Translations under genes and position numbers: made by a program
Source of the DNA: Chrysaora quinquecirrha
Taxonomy: Eukaryota > Cnidaria > Scyphozoa > Semaeostomeae > Pelagiidae
Reading direction: 5' to 3'
Assembly: GCA_014526335.1 (NCBI GenBank)
Contig: JACTAT010000015.1
Location: 150,156-214,155 of the forward strand
DNA: 64,000 bases
Shown here: piece by piece, positions 10,476 through 21,282 of the stretch
How the letters are laid out: every line of letters starts with the position of its first letter
Position numbering within the stretch: position 1 is the first letter of the stretch
The notes under the pieces: generated by a model
What the model was told of the DNA's origin: nothing
What the model saw: the letters and a program-made list of their open reading frames with translations, nothing else
Databases searched by the model: none

Positions 10476-11408
10476 ATGTCAAATCCAATGAGAAAAGAAG
10501 TTATTAACTTGTATAAGCAAGTGAGTAGATTTCTTCTTGTTAACTTATTTCTTAATAATAGTCATTAGGTTATATAAGAAGTAAGACCATGACGTAATCT
10601 TGACAGGAAAATTCATTTGCTTATTTCAAAGTCTCTTAAACTCTGTTTGGTTGTAGTTGAGCTCCAAAAACTGTAGCTGCATTTTCACAAGGCATTGATG
10701 CATGATCCTTCTAGGGCCTTCAATTTGCCGGATGCTTAACGTTGATTGGCTGATTTTGTTCCAAAACTACCAAAATTCAACCGTGGTTTGAAGCTCGTGT
10801 GAAAACAGTGTTCTTGCCATATGCTATTTACGTTTTCGCGTTTGAACATTGCTTGGAAAACATTGAGCGTAAGCAAAAACATGCATAATTGACGGGGTGA
10901 AGGTGAAAAGGAAAGTATTTTCGATCTTTAGTCTTTGAGTTGTACAGAACTTCAAGAGAGACCTCTTCTAGTAGAACTTGGTCCAAACTCTTTCGGTATA
11001 TCAAGTCAGGGCCCTAGCATCAGCGCTTCAAGCAGTCCCAACAATTCGCGCAGCCCATTGTTTTTGGAATTTATTATTATGTTCTATTATTGTTCTTATT
11101 TGTTTACAGACACTTCTTCAGCCTTCTCAAATTTTCTTCCTCCTTCACCACTCCTAATCAATCAGCTAACTTGTTCTCTAATGTTTTTATCGCAGTTACT
11201 ATTCCTTGGCCGAGAATACCCCTTGGGTGGGGACTATTTCAAAAAGAAGTTGAAAAGTGCCTTCATAAAAAATAAAGATGTAACGGATCCAGAAGCGATT
11301 AAGAAACTTATAGACAGAGGAAATTATGTAATCAAAGAACTTGAAGCATTGTATATGTTGAGAAAATACAGGACACTAAAGAAGAGATATTACGAGGATC
11401 AAAAATGA
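10476..11408 (+). CDS. ETFRF1: ETFRF1 (LYRM5), LYR-motif regulator of electron-transfer flavoprotein
   Basis: Two coding exons, 10476-10520 and 11196-11408, join in phase 0 (CAA|GTGAGT ... CGCAG|TTA) to give 85 residues, close to the roughly 90 of the family. It is a small mitochondrial LYR/Complex1_LYR protein that binds ETF and displaces FAD. The LYR-type motif is split by the intron: [15 protein letters not shown]. Then come [17 protein letters not shown], a Lys-rich turn, and [19 protein letters not shown], the typical C-terminal helix. A polypyrimidine run and 'cttgtag' lie just before the ATG, suggesting an upstream non-coding exon. Open frames through the intron are artefacts. It follows UFSP1 in tandem but there is no functional link I can see. 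Confidence 0.93.
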
Positions 11409-11540
11409 AAAATCTTTTATCTTTTCTTAAAACTGTGGCAAGAAATCTAGAGCAAACTTGGTTAGGCGAACTGTTTTGTCAATGTAGACTTTTCTTTTAA
11501 TTTGCTTTCTATAATATTAATCATAACGATAGCTCAATTA

Positions 11541-11781
11541 ATGAGGATCGTCCAGGCGTTCCAGAGAACATGAGAACATGTGAGATGTATCCAGAGGGAA
11601 GAAGGGAAAATGGCCAAAATCAAAAGGGAACAAAGGAAAATCGGGAAACCGGGATCAGGTGAAATTCTCCCCATCAATCCGCTTGACTATCAGTCTTAAA
11701 AATAAGCCTAGGAAACTCCAGAGAACAATGGGATTTCCTCAACGGAACAGGGAAACATGTAACCACCCTAACGATCCTCAT
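11541..11781. mobile_element. MITE with ATGAGGATCGT inverted termini
   Basis: Begins atgaggatcgt and ends acgatcctcat, an 11-base perfect terminal inverted repeat. Internal 'gagaacatgagaacatg' and 'ggaaacatgtaacc' also pair inversely. Part of it resembles 43845-44060. No open frame. Confidence 0.7.
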
Positions 11782-12569
11782 TTAAATGCATAATCAAGAC
11801 TAAAGCTATCGCACCATCATAAGATTTTGAAATCGCAAGCAAAAAAAAGACCGTGGTATAGTCAATGCAGAATCACGAGTAGGAACCTGGCTTAGAAACG
11901 ATAAACATTTTAATTGAAATGCTAATTTCAAATGTTTGACAATGTTTGATGTTTGGCCAGGGCCAAAGAATGGATAAAACTTTCAGAATTATGCGATTCA
12001 GGGGTGAGCTGGTTCAATTCAAGATTGCTATGCAGGTCGCTCTCTGCGTTTTGTGCCATCTTACAGCCTTAACTGTCTTGCTAAAAGCTGGAAGTGTAGT
12101 GCAGTTGTAATGTAATGTAATGGTGTGATGCGATCCTATGCCCTATAGTCTTGCCTTTTTTATACGAATTTATGTAAGTTAGTCTTAATAGACGCAGATT
12201 GTATTCAGAGAGCAGTTACTGTGTAAAGCTTTGTACCAAAATATATTTGTAAACGTTTACCTATGCAGTTCTATTTCATTAAATGTAATTTTCCTGCTTA
12301 GCAAAACTCAAATGTGAAAAAATGACGAATTTAATTTGATAACTCGATTCTTCTTTTTCTTATTTTAAAAAAAGTCTTCTACTGTTGTTCTGTTTCTCTT
12401 TTGGACATTAAAATGCTGGGAAGTGTTAAATTTCGACCAATAAGATCGTTTTCATATACTGGATTGACCAATAAGAGAGCAGCATTTGTTAAACTGGTTA
12501 ATTAAATGTTGCCTTCTCATTGGTTTATATATACACGTATTTTTTTATAAGAAACTAAAAAAATTGGCC

Positions 12570-12910
12570 CAGTGCTCAAAGTTTCTTAAATTTTTCAGAC
12601 TTTGAGTACTGAAAGTTTCTCAAGAGTTTCTTAAATATATGTATCGATGACATAGTAATTGCGTCAGAATGATGTTTTAAACTTATTTATCCATCGCTCT
12701 TGAATGCTTGTTGCTTTCCAGTTTGTCTGCATGTTTCAAAACTACTTCACTGCAGACAAAACACGGGAAATTGAAGAAAATATTTTGCAGGGCGAGGTGA
12801 AAAGCTTCTTAGGAGGAAATTTTCCAGTACTGGAGTTTCTTAAATTTTTTGGCCATTCGAGAGTCTGGGTTTCTTATAAAACAAACTACGTGTATATAAG
12901 AAAATAAGGT
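12570..12910. repeat. Dispersed repeat, AAGTTTCTTAAA family, copy 2
   Basis: Several copies of 'agtttcttaaatttttt' and 'agactttgagtac' followed by 'tttcttataaaac'. Matches the block at 185-300. Degenerate. Confidence 0.4.
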
Positions 12911-14888
12911 TGATCTGATTGTCAGATGAATGGTTTTTTCCACCACATAACAAACATGTTTACTTGAAATTGGTGTCAACATAAACATCGATTAACGTAC
13001 TATAGCAGATATGAAAGAGAAAGATTTTCAAAGCAGAAAATTCTTTCCATAGAAACACGGCATCGCGAAAATCAGCTTGACGCAATAACAACTCAGCATT
13101 TCGTGTTGTTTATCAAACAACTTTTGTATTTTTATGTACAGTGATAAAGCATGACGTCAAGAATCCTTTCCAATTTTTGTTTTGATTGCGTAGCTGAGCA
13201 ATGTGAGCTTTTTGAGCTTTCACGGACAGCACGTCTTTGATTTAAGAGTGAAAATTAATGACTTACTAACATTTCTTATCACCCCACACGATGACAAAAA
13301 TTTCATTACAATTGAATGAGTTACGCGAGCACACAATGACCATATTTGGAAAGCTGTCCCAAATTAATTCGTAGTCATGTGACCACAAGATGACCATATT
13401 TGGAAAACAGTTGCAAATTCTTTATCAGGGAGGAAAATAGAACATGAGCTCCCTGGTTGCTATCAGGAGATAGAGCATGCTTTTCATTGCCATATAGTTT
13501 CTGGCTTGTGAAACAACTAGGGGGGAAAGTGGGTGAAGGTGGAAAACGCCTCCTCCATAGGGTACAAAATTGGTCGAATATACCCCAACAAAAGCTAGGG
13601 TAAATCAGGATGCTACACGCGTCGGCATTTTCCACCTGTTTCTTGCAAAGCAAACTCCTTGCTTGAAGCTTTATTTCAACGCGGAGAAAGTTGCTGAGAC
13701 AAGAAAAATTCTCAAGTTAAATCAACCAGCAATATATCAATAAACTCAGCCAGCAAAAAAGCAAATTTTACAGCAAATAATAACTACATACGTCAAATAT
13801 ACTTAAGAAAGCAGCTAAAGCTAAAACTTAATGCAAAATCAATAATAGTCTGCAATCAATAAAAGCATTTATAGAATACATAAAAGTCCGTTTAAGCAGC
13901 CACACATTAGATGCATATACTTTATTCAATATGTACGGTATATATTGTACTTAATTAAGAGTGCAGAGTTCTATAACATAGACACAAGGCTAGCTTAAAT
14001 GTCCAACAGTGCTTTGTAGATCAAAGTTAATTACATAATACTACTTTATTACACTACTTCATAACTAAATGTTCATAGTTCAGTTCGTAAATCATTAACT
14101 TTATAGTTATATAGAATATATACGACATAAGGATAAATACTACATAAACTAATTCTAACCTTAACTGTGTCAATAAACAACCACCTCTCTGTGTGTGTTA
14201 CGGCTAATAATACTAAGAAGTCAAATCTGAAACATCACCCAATCCTACAATTCTTGAAAGGGCTGGACATCTATGATATCTATGGCTGGACATCTATGAT
14301 ACCTACTTCCTATGTAGGTGTTCAAAAAAGCTAAATGTATAAACTATTTACAAAATGAAAGTTCTAACGTTAGTCTTTTCAAATTAAGCCTCCGAAACCT
14401 TTCCTTTCCTTCAACTGTCACTTACACGTTAAAATCCTAGCAAAGGCAAACTTACTCTGAAAATGATTACTGGTTAGAAACCCAGTAAAACTACCAGGTC
14501 AATAAATGCTTATAAGTGCGGTGAATCTATTTACATAAAACGAAAAATGCTGAAAATAAAGCAACCTAAAACGGCTGCAATTAAGTTACATCTAAGAATT
14601 ACAACTTGAAAATAGCAAATTCCAGATTTTCAATTCAAAACTCGTTCAAAATCAATAATGTCACACTTAAAAATTAAGTGCCAATTTTCTGGATAATTTA
14701 ACGAATTTCAAGTTGCAATTCTCAATGTAAATATATATAGCTTTACATAGTAAATACTTTTTGCTCAGAATAATACAATTCTAAGACACTTAGGGTTTGC
14801 TGAAAACAACACACTGTACACCCATAAAGATACAGGTGTACAAAATGAATTAATGCATATTGCATTCATCATCTCTCTCTCCAAAACT

Positions 14889-16708
14889 TCAGACCATCTT
14901 TGAGGTGAACTGGTAAACCAGCTTATTACGTGGCTTTGTCAAGATACCCTTTGCAATGTATGTGCGAAGAGATCTGGCAAAATTCTCATACTTCATATGA
15001 GGCTTGTTCTTTCTGTGGCCCCAAAGACTGGCAATCTGAGCAGAATCAAGGAACTTGAAGATTCCTTGGGATTCATCAACCCATTCAATGCAAGGATATC
15101 TTTCTGGATCTTGAAGCAATTCATGCAAGAAGTTGTACAACCTTGGTTTTGTTGTTGATTGCAAGCACAGATTAGCTCTTCTCGGACGTGCAGCTGGGAT
15201 TTTCCAATTACGGATCATCTCAGCAGCAGAACGACAATCACTTCTTTCTTGTTTCAAGGAAAGCTTCTTTGGGTCTGCATTACGAGAATTTACATTCGAC
15301 ATGGAAAACATCAGTGGAGGTTCGTTAGTCATCTGTTGAGTTGATTCCTGCTCCTTCTGCCTTGCAGATGCTGCTTCTTGTATAGCTGCTTGGTATCTTG
15401 CAATGTCTGACAAGGCATCTCTCTTGTGCTGCCTTGGTGATTTCAGCTGCTGAATTTCTTCAGGGCTGCTTTTTGGTTCAGACATAGCAGTTGTATCTCT
15501 GGAGATGTATTCTGCAAGGATCTCAAACCCTTTAGTCAGGACATCTTCATCCCAAAACATCAGAAAGTTCTGATTCTTTGCATTTGGGGCATCACTCTCC
15601 TCACTGAGGGCATCTGATGGTGCTGGAGATGGTGCTTCATTGTTGTTGAAGTCCTGGCCAACTGCTTCTGGATAATTCTCTTCATACATTGACTTCAGCT
15701 GCTCTCCCATTGGTTTGATATCTTGATAACCAAGGAGATTTTCTGCATGTCTTGCCATCTCTACAGGATTTGACATCCTCATCCTCTTAGCATTCTCATT
15801 AAAACCAAGCTCCGAAAGATCTGAATAATTACTGTACCATGCTTCTGGGAGTTGCCTCTTCGCTGATGATCGTATTTGCTTGACAACTGGGTTTTCTGAT
15901 GGCTTTTCAGGATATGCGTAATACGAATCATACATACTTGGAGTCAATCTTCCAACATCCTCTATAAAAGAAACAATAATAGGTATTTAAAACGTTGGAA
16001 CTAAAAATGATGCAAATACCAAAAAAGAGATCATTAAAAAGTAGAAAAATACGCCCCACTAAAGCATTTACCTGACTCTGAATTTGAAAGGCTTTCTTCA
16101 TAATAACCTGATGAGGCATATGGACCTGAAAATTGAGAACAAACGTATGAATCACTAAACTAAAATTTTATAAACAAATCCATTTTATAAGGCAAGTCTG
16201 TATTTTTCAAAACATAATGGTCTTCATAATACACATAATTTTCAAGGCAATCTTTAGTTTTTCAAGTAAAAACTTCCTTTAGTGATTTTTTTCTGAGATT
16301 ACAACAACAGAGAAATTAAAAAGAGATCAGATTAAGACACTTACTCGTTGTTGAAAGATTTTGGTAGCACTTTGGGCTTTCACTGCCAGAAAGAGAAAGT
16401 TCTGTATCTAGCCCTGGAATAACTAAAGAAGAAAATAAAAATAGTAAGGTATTTGTGGTAATATCAGCTTAATGAAAAAGCAAATCTATTAATGAACTAG
16501 GATAAAAATAAAATAAATGAAATATACCTCCAGCAAGTTCATCAAAAGCTGAATCAACACTGCTGACATCACTTGATGCAGGGCTGTTCACTGCATCATA
16601 ATGCTGGTATGCGAATGGACTATGCATCGGAGAGGTATAGGTATTTTCAGGCACAATACTGAAATCAGGATACATTTCAGGGGTGCTTGATCCGTAATTT
16701 TCAACCAT
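14889..16708 (-). CDS. ETS-domain transcription factor (SPI / PDEF / ELF-like)
   Basis: Four coding exons, 16708-16528, 16422-16345, 16125-16072 and 15961-14889, join in phase to 461 residues. The ETS domain is C-terminal, about residues 378-458: RLYNFLHELL, IEWVD, GIFKFLDSAQIASLWG, then recognition helix KYENFARSLRTY with both invariant Arg, ending NKLVYQF. LYNFL and the lone Tyr after the recognition helix recall the SPI (PU.1) class. DSAQIASLWGHRKNKP recalls PDEF/ELF. No Pointed (SAM) domain is visible. The N-terminus is acidic and Ser/Pro-rich, and a basic patch (RPRRANLCLQ) precedes the domain. It should be a nuclear GGAA-binding regulator. An acceptor lies directly before the ATG, so the 5' UTR continues upstream; a long AT-rich 3' UTR probably fills 13921-14888. 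Subfamily remains uncertain; ETS identity is certain. Confidence 0.93.
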
Positions 16709-17766
16709 CTGTAAAAATATAAGAGAAAAATGTTAAATTTTTTTCAAATACTTCAAAAAGACCTAATAAGTTCAAGACATTAGCATGCCTGGGCAGGCAA
16801 AAACGTGATCAGACCCGATCCAAATAAATTTTAATTAAAAAAGACCTTATACGACCTTTGGTAATAAAAATAAACCAAAACTCGATGAAAAAAAGCCAAT
16901 CAAACAAAAGAGAAACCATTGTCGCGACATGTCGAGTTAGAGCACTAGACCTGTCAATCAATGTACAATGGGAATCATCCTTAACAAATACAAACAAAAG
17001 ATATGCAAATCAGCCTATTGTTATGCTAATTTTTGATTGGCTTACAGTAGCACGTGAGGGTTTCGAAACCTGAGGGAATCCTCGACGTGCTAGATTTCAT
17101 GAACCTTCGGGCATGCTGCAACGAACGCCGAAAAATGGTTTTAACAGAACTTTGGGGCGATCATCGCAAAATTCACCAATTTATCCAATTCCTTTAAAAG
17201 TTTAAACTGATAAATAAATAAATAGGTTTCTTGTACTTAGCAAAACACATGCAAAGGAAGCTAAATAGGTACCAGTTCCCGAAAAGTGGCGAAAACAATA
17301 GGGAGGCGTCGCTTCCAAAGCCGGACCTGCTAAAAACTGAAATCGTTTGAATCGATGAGGATTTTGCTTAAAAAACTCAGCTGCAGTCAATTTAATAATT
17401 TAAGTAAGCTGTACGCAACTTGCAGAAGTTTTGTAGAAAATTGCAAACAACAAACAGATCGAGTTGCCGAAGTTCCGATATTCCTAAGGCGGGCGAGACT
17501 ACGCGACAAAATTCGGAAATGATCAGGAAATTAAAATAACAGCACATATCAGGGAAATTAATGGTTTAGTTGTTAGTTAAAGCAGGTTTTACACAATAAA
17601 TGTTTGAATTAATAGAAGAAATTTAACGTTAAGTATTTTAAATCGCAAGCCGCGTGTTTTTGTTGAGCGCGAGGCGAGTTAAAAAATACGCCCAAAATTA
17701 AAAAGTTAACGAAAAAACTGCAAAAATCAAGCAACAAAACAATAAAATTTAACAAACCATGCTTAC

Positions 17767-17900
17767 CTTTATTATCAATTTATTAAAAGTCACAAATGAA
17801 CTCTTTAAAGGTTGAAATCGTTGGAAATTTGCAAAATTCTTTGCGTTGCTGAAACTTCGTCTTTCCACGAGAACAAGTTTTGTTAGACTGAGGTCGTTTT
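17767..17900 (-). other. Candidate 5' UTR exon / promoter of the ETS gene
   Basis: A good donor on the - strand (AATAAAG|GTAAGC) at 17767 lies about 1.06 kb upstream of the acceptor that abuts the ETS ATG. No coding frame joins. The transcription start would then lie somewhere above 17850. The exon's upper limit is a guess. Confidence 0.35.
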
Positions 17901-17929
17901 CGTAATGCCGCCGAAATTAGTACACAACT

Positions 17930-20150
17930 AATTTGCATAATATTTTCTTCACGCAGTGAGATCTTGTCGAGCTATCGACAAGAAATTGAGTTGATGAAAT
18001 TGGGAAAGGCCACTTGCCCAAAGAGGCTCATCTAACCAATGGCCGCATTCATTTCAGAACACAGAGCTTCAAACTCAGTCGACTTGTCCTTGTAGGTCTT
18101 GTAGACACCTTTCTCCAAATTCTTCACCATATCTACCATTTACTATCATTTCTAGCCTGCAAGAAAAGCTTGATACAACTATTAGAATCTTGAAGGCTTT
18201 TACCAGAGGCTGGCGAGCCGACGGCTATACAATGGCACCTAGAAGCCGTGTTAATTCCTCCCACGCTAAAAGCATGCGAATGACGTCAATGAAATTCTCC
18301 GATTTCTTCGAAGTCGTCGGGACTTTACCGAAAATCGTGCTAAACAATGCGCATTCATGAAAAGGGTCTGGGCAAATATTTTCCAGAAATTTGATAGGTT
18401 TTGTTTGCGAAAACGAATATCTCTAATCAATAAATGTGTACATTGTTTGTTGAACTTACGTATTTCGCATTTACTTCATAAACAAATTTGTTTCATGAGA
18501 ATTTTTTGTAGAACCTGCATGAATAGCGGGTGACTTGCGTTAGGATTTGACGTAATTTGAATAGCGCAATTAGGGCTCTAAGCTGAGCGTAATCGGGGAG
18601 AATCAACACAGCCTGCCGCGATTTAATTAGTGGATTTTCAATCAAGAAAAAAATGGGCGTATTCAGCATTGCATGGATTTTTGAACATTGGTAAGCCCAG
18701 CATAGCATGAGCCATGAACTTCATTAAAAAAATAACCGTTTTCTTGAATTTAGCACGTGCTCTCTCTCTCCAACGCAATAACAAACGTAAATTGAGCATG
18801 ATAAGAGGGGCAATATAATTGAAGAGGGGGCGTACTGCGCAAGTCAGAACGAGAACAAATAGACGCCGACTGCATGGAGGGGCACGGTTTAAACGCCCTT
18901 CAGACGAGAGCAGAGACAGCACTGTCTCTAAAAAAAGACTGGAAACGAGAGAGCTCAATGGCAAAGGATACATGACGTCATAGTTAATGTCTAAACTAGA
19001 ATATTATGACAAAGAAGACAACTAGACTTTCTGGACTCGCTACAAGTCGCAGATTCGGTCTGGATTGGGCGCGTAGGAGGTTGGGAGCGAGTCTATGCTC
19101 CCATCCTCCTACACGCCCATAGACAACCAGCCCGAGTCCCAGACTCCAAAATAACTTTAAATGTCGTGGCACCGTAGCACCTACGTATCTCAAAAAGGTC
19201 TGATATACATTCTGAAGATAAGAAGTGCTGCTTTTCGTTCTCAAATTGTCACAGTTGCTAATATTAGAACAGGAAAATTAGGTTCAAAAGTAACAGACTT
19301 TCACGATTCTCAAAATGCGAAATCAAGCGCGAAGTGATAGAATAGAATACTGTATCACTCGAGACAAAGAGTGCTTCACTCGACATAACTGTTTCTTAGA
19401 ATTTCTTTCTTTGAACTAATGGTTTCGAAAGATAAACAGGTCAATAAGAATAAAGGTAAAACTTTGTCAAACTTCAAATGAAAAGAAAATGTCAATGAAA
19501 AGACAAGGAATAAGCATAGGTCAAGGCGATTAACATTCTCGCTCGCCCCAGGCCCCGGCAAGATTGCGGTTGTGTTCAGTTGAGAATGAAAGACATGAAT
19601 CATCGTTCATCTCCTTCTTTCCAATCTTTTCAGTGAGGAGTAAGAATCTCGGGACAGCACACGACATTTCCCTTAAAACAACCTCCTGATATCCTGGGGA
19701 TACTTGGCTGGAAAACCGGTCACTTTCTGCTCAAAAATGGCCCCAAATTCCTCAAAAAAAGGTTATCCTGGCAGAACAACGGTATACCCCGCACCCCTAA
19801 TTCCCTCCTCCTACATTCCAGGTAAATTGAATGAACCCAATCGTTTCTGGCGGTCTATGATCTATATAGGCCACACAATTTTTGTGCGAAGAAGTGACCA
19901 AAAAAAACAAGGAAAATTACATACGAATTAGTGGGGCCAATCCAAGGCCTAAATAGTGATAAATTTAAATGATACATTCACAATAACTTAGTTATATTTA
20001 TCTCCAAATAGTGGAGCAGTTACGTACGTTGAATTAACGAAAATTTAAAACGCTTTGGCAAGCAAGGTAGTTATGGTTTGGACACCTCTTTTACGTGAAG
20101 CTGTATTCAATGCTATGACAGCAACATTTCTATACCTTATCTTTAGACAG
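17930..20150. other. Intergenic region upstream of the ETS gene
   Basis: No supportable gene. It contains a short isolated - strand open frame (18032-18139), a strong 52-base hairpin (19067-19118), and otherwise unremarkable AT-rich sequence. It runs into the 28-bp minisatellite. Confidence 0.5.
19067..19118. repeat. Strong imperfect hairpin
   Basis: gggcgcgtaggaggttggga pairs with tcccatcctcctacacgccc around an 8-base loop, with few mismatches. Flanks (gtctggatt / agacaacca) extend the pairing weakly. Probably the core of a small foldback element. Confidence 0.7.
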
Positions 20151-21035
20151 AGATGGTAGTGAACATGGCATGAAAAAAGATGCTAGATAATGTAGTATTC
20201 AGAAGATGATTATGGTTAAGGAATGAAATGACGAAACTGACGGCTTGGAATGAAGATGCTAATACCATATGAATGAAATGAAGATCCCAAAGAATAGTGA
20301 CGATACAAAATGAAGAACGTGTAACAAATAATTTATGGAACAAAGTCTATTTATTTATATATGGTATGAAATGAAGATGCTAATGAATACAGTATGAAAT
20401 GAAGATGCTGATGAATGCAGTATGAAATGAAGATGCTGATGAATGCAGTATGAAATGAAGATGCTGATGAATGCAGTATGAAATCAAGAGGCTTATGAAT
20501 ATGGCAGAAAATGAAGATGTTAATGAATACAGTAGGTTATGAAGATCGCAATGAATATGGTATGACACGAAGATGCTAAAGAATACGGAAAGATGTGGGA
20601 CGGTAACAAACAGGGTACGAAATGAAGAAGGGACGGAAATGGTATGCGATGCAGATATTTATCAATACAGTGTAAAAAGAAAGATGCTAATGAAAACAGT
20701 ATTAAATAAATTTGCAAATGAATACGGAATGGAATGAAGATGCTAATGACTACGGTAGAAAAGAAGATGCCAATGAAATTCATGAAATGACAATGCCCAA
20801 TGAATACGGTATGCAATGAAGATGCTGACAAATACTGTATGAAAAGAAGATGCTAATAAATAAGGTATGAAAAAAATGCTAATGAATACGGTATAAAGGA
20901 AGATGCTGATGAATTCGGTATGAATTAAGAGGCCAACGAAACTGTATGCGATAAAGATGCTTATAAATACGGTATGAAATGAAGACACCCATGAACAAGG
21001 TATGAAATGACAATGCCAATGATTATGGTATGAAG
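20150..21035. repeat. 28-bp minisatellite, about 30 degenerate units
   Basis: The unit gtatgaaatgaagatgct + gatgaatgca recurs every 28 bases, cleanest at 20364-20480 and increasingly diverged on both sides. Because 28 is not a multiple of 3, each frame rotates through the unit; the open frames here (strings of HTVFISIFIAY-like peptides) are by-products of the repeat. Confidence 0.9.
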
Positions 21036-21282
21036 TGAAGAGTTAGACAGCCAGTATAATACAGCATCAGCCCATACCGTATCTTCCGAGGTATTAATTC
21101 TACACTGCATTCACTAACATCTCCTCGTAAACCGAAGGCCGATCCGGTATGAAATCATATCATATTTGATACCGTTTCATGTAAAAGGTGTCTTTTACCA
21201 AAACATCGAAATTTAAATCTTATTAGCTAACACCACACTGTCTTTAACAAGACCATGTCATTATTATTATGAGAAAGTAGTC

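Larger units (their letters stand above)
11409..13920. other. Intergenic region ETFRF1 to ETS gene
   Basis: No gene is seen. It contains a MITE with ATGAGGATCGT ends (11541-11781), the second AAGTTTCTTAA repeat block (about 12570-12910), and a direct repeat of 'atgaccatatttggaaa' at about 13337 and 13391. The convergent 3' ends of ETFRF1 (+) and the ETS gene (-) fall in here; TTTATT at 13921 is one possible ETS poly(A) signal. Confidence 0.55.

Noticed and set aside
10935..11195. Long open frame upstream of and continuous with ETFRF1 exon 2
   Set aside because: It reads through the intron; the short exon 10476-10520 supplies the conserved [15 protein letters not shown] start that fits the LYR family in phase.
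20143..20988. Repetitive Ile/Phe/His-rich open frames on the - strand
   Set aside because: Generated by the 28-bp minisatellite; no start context, no homology.
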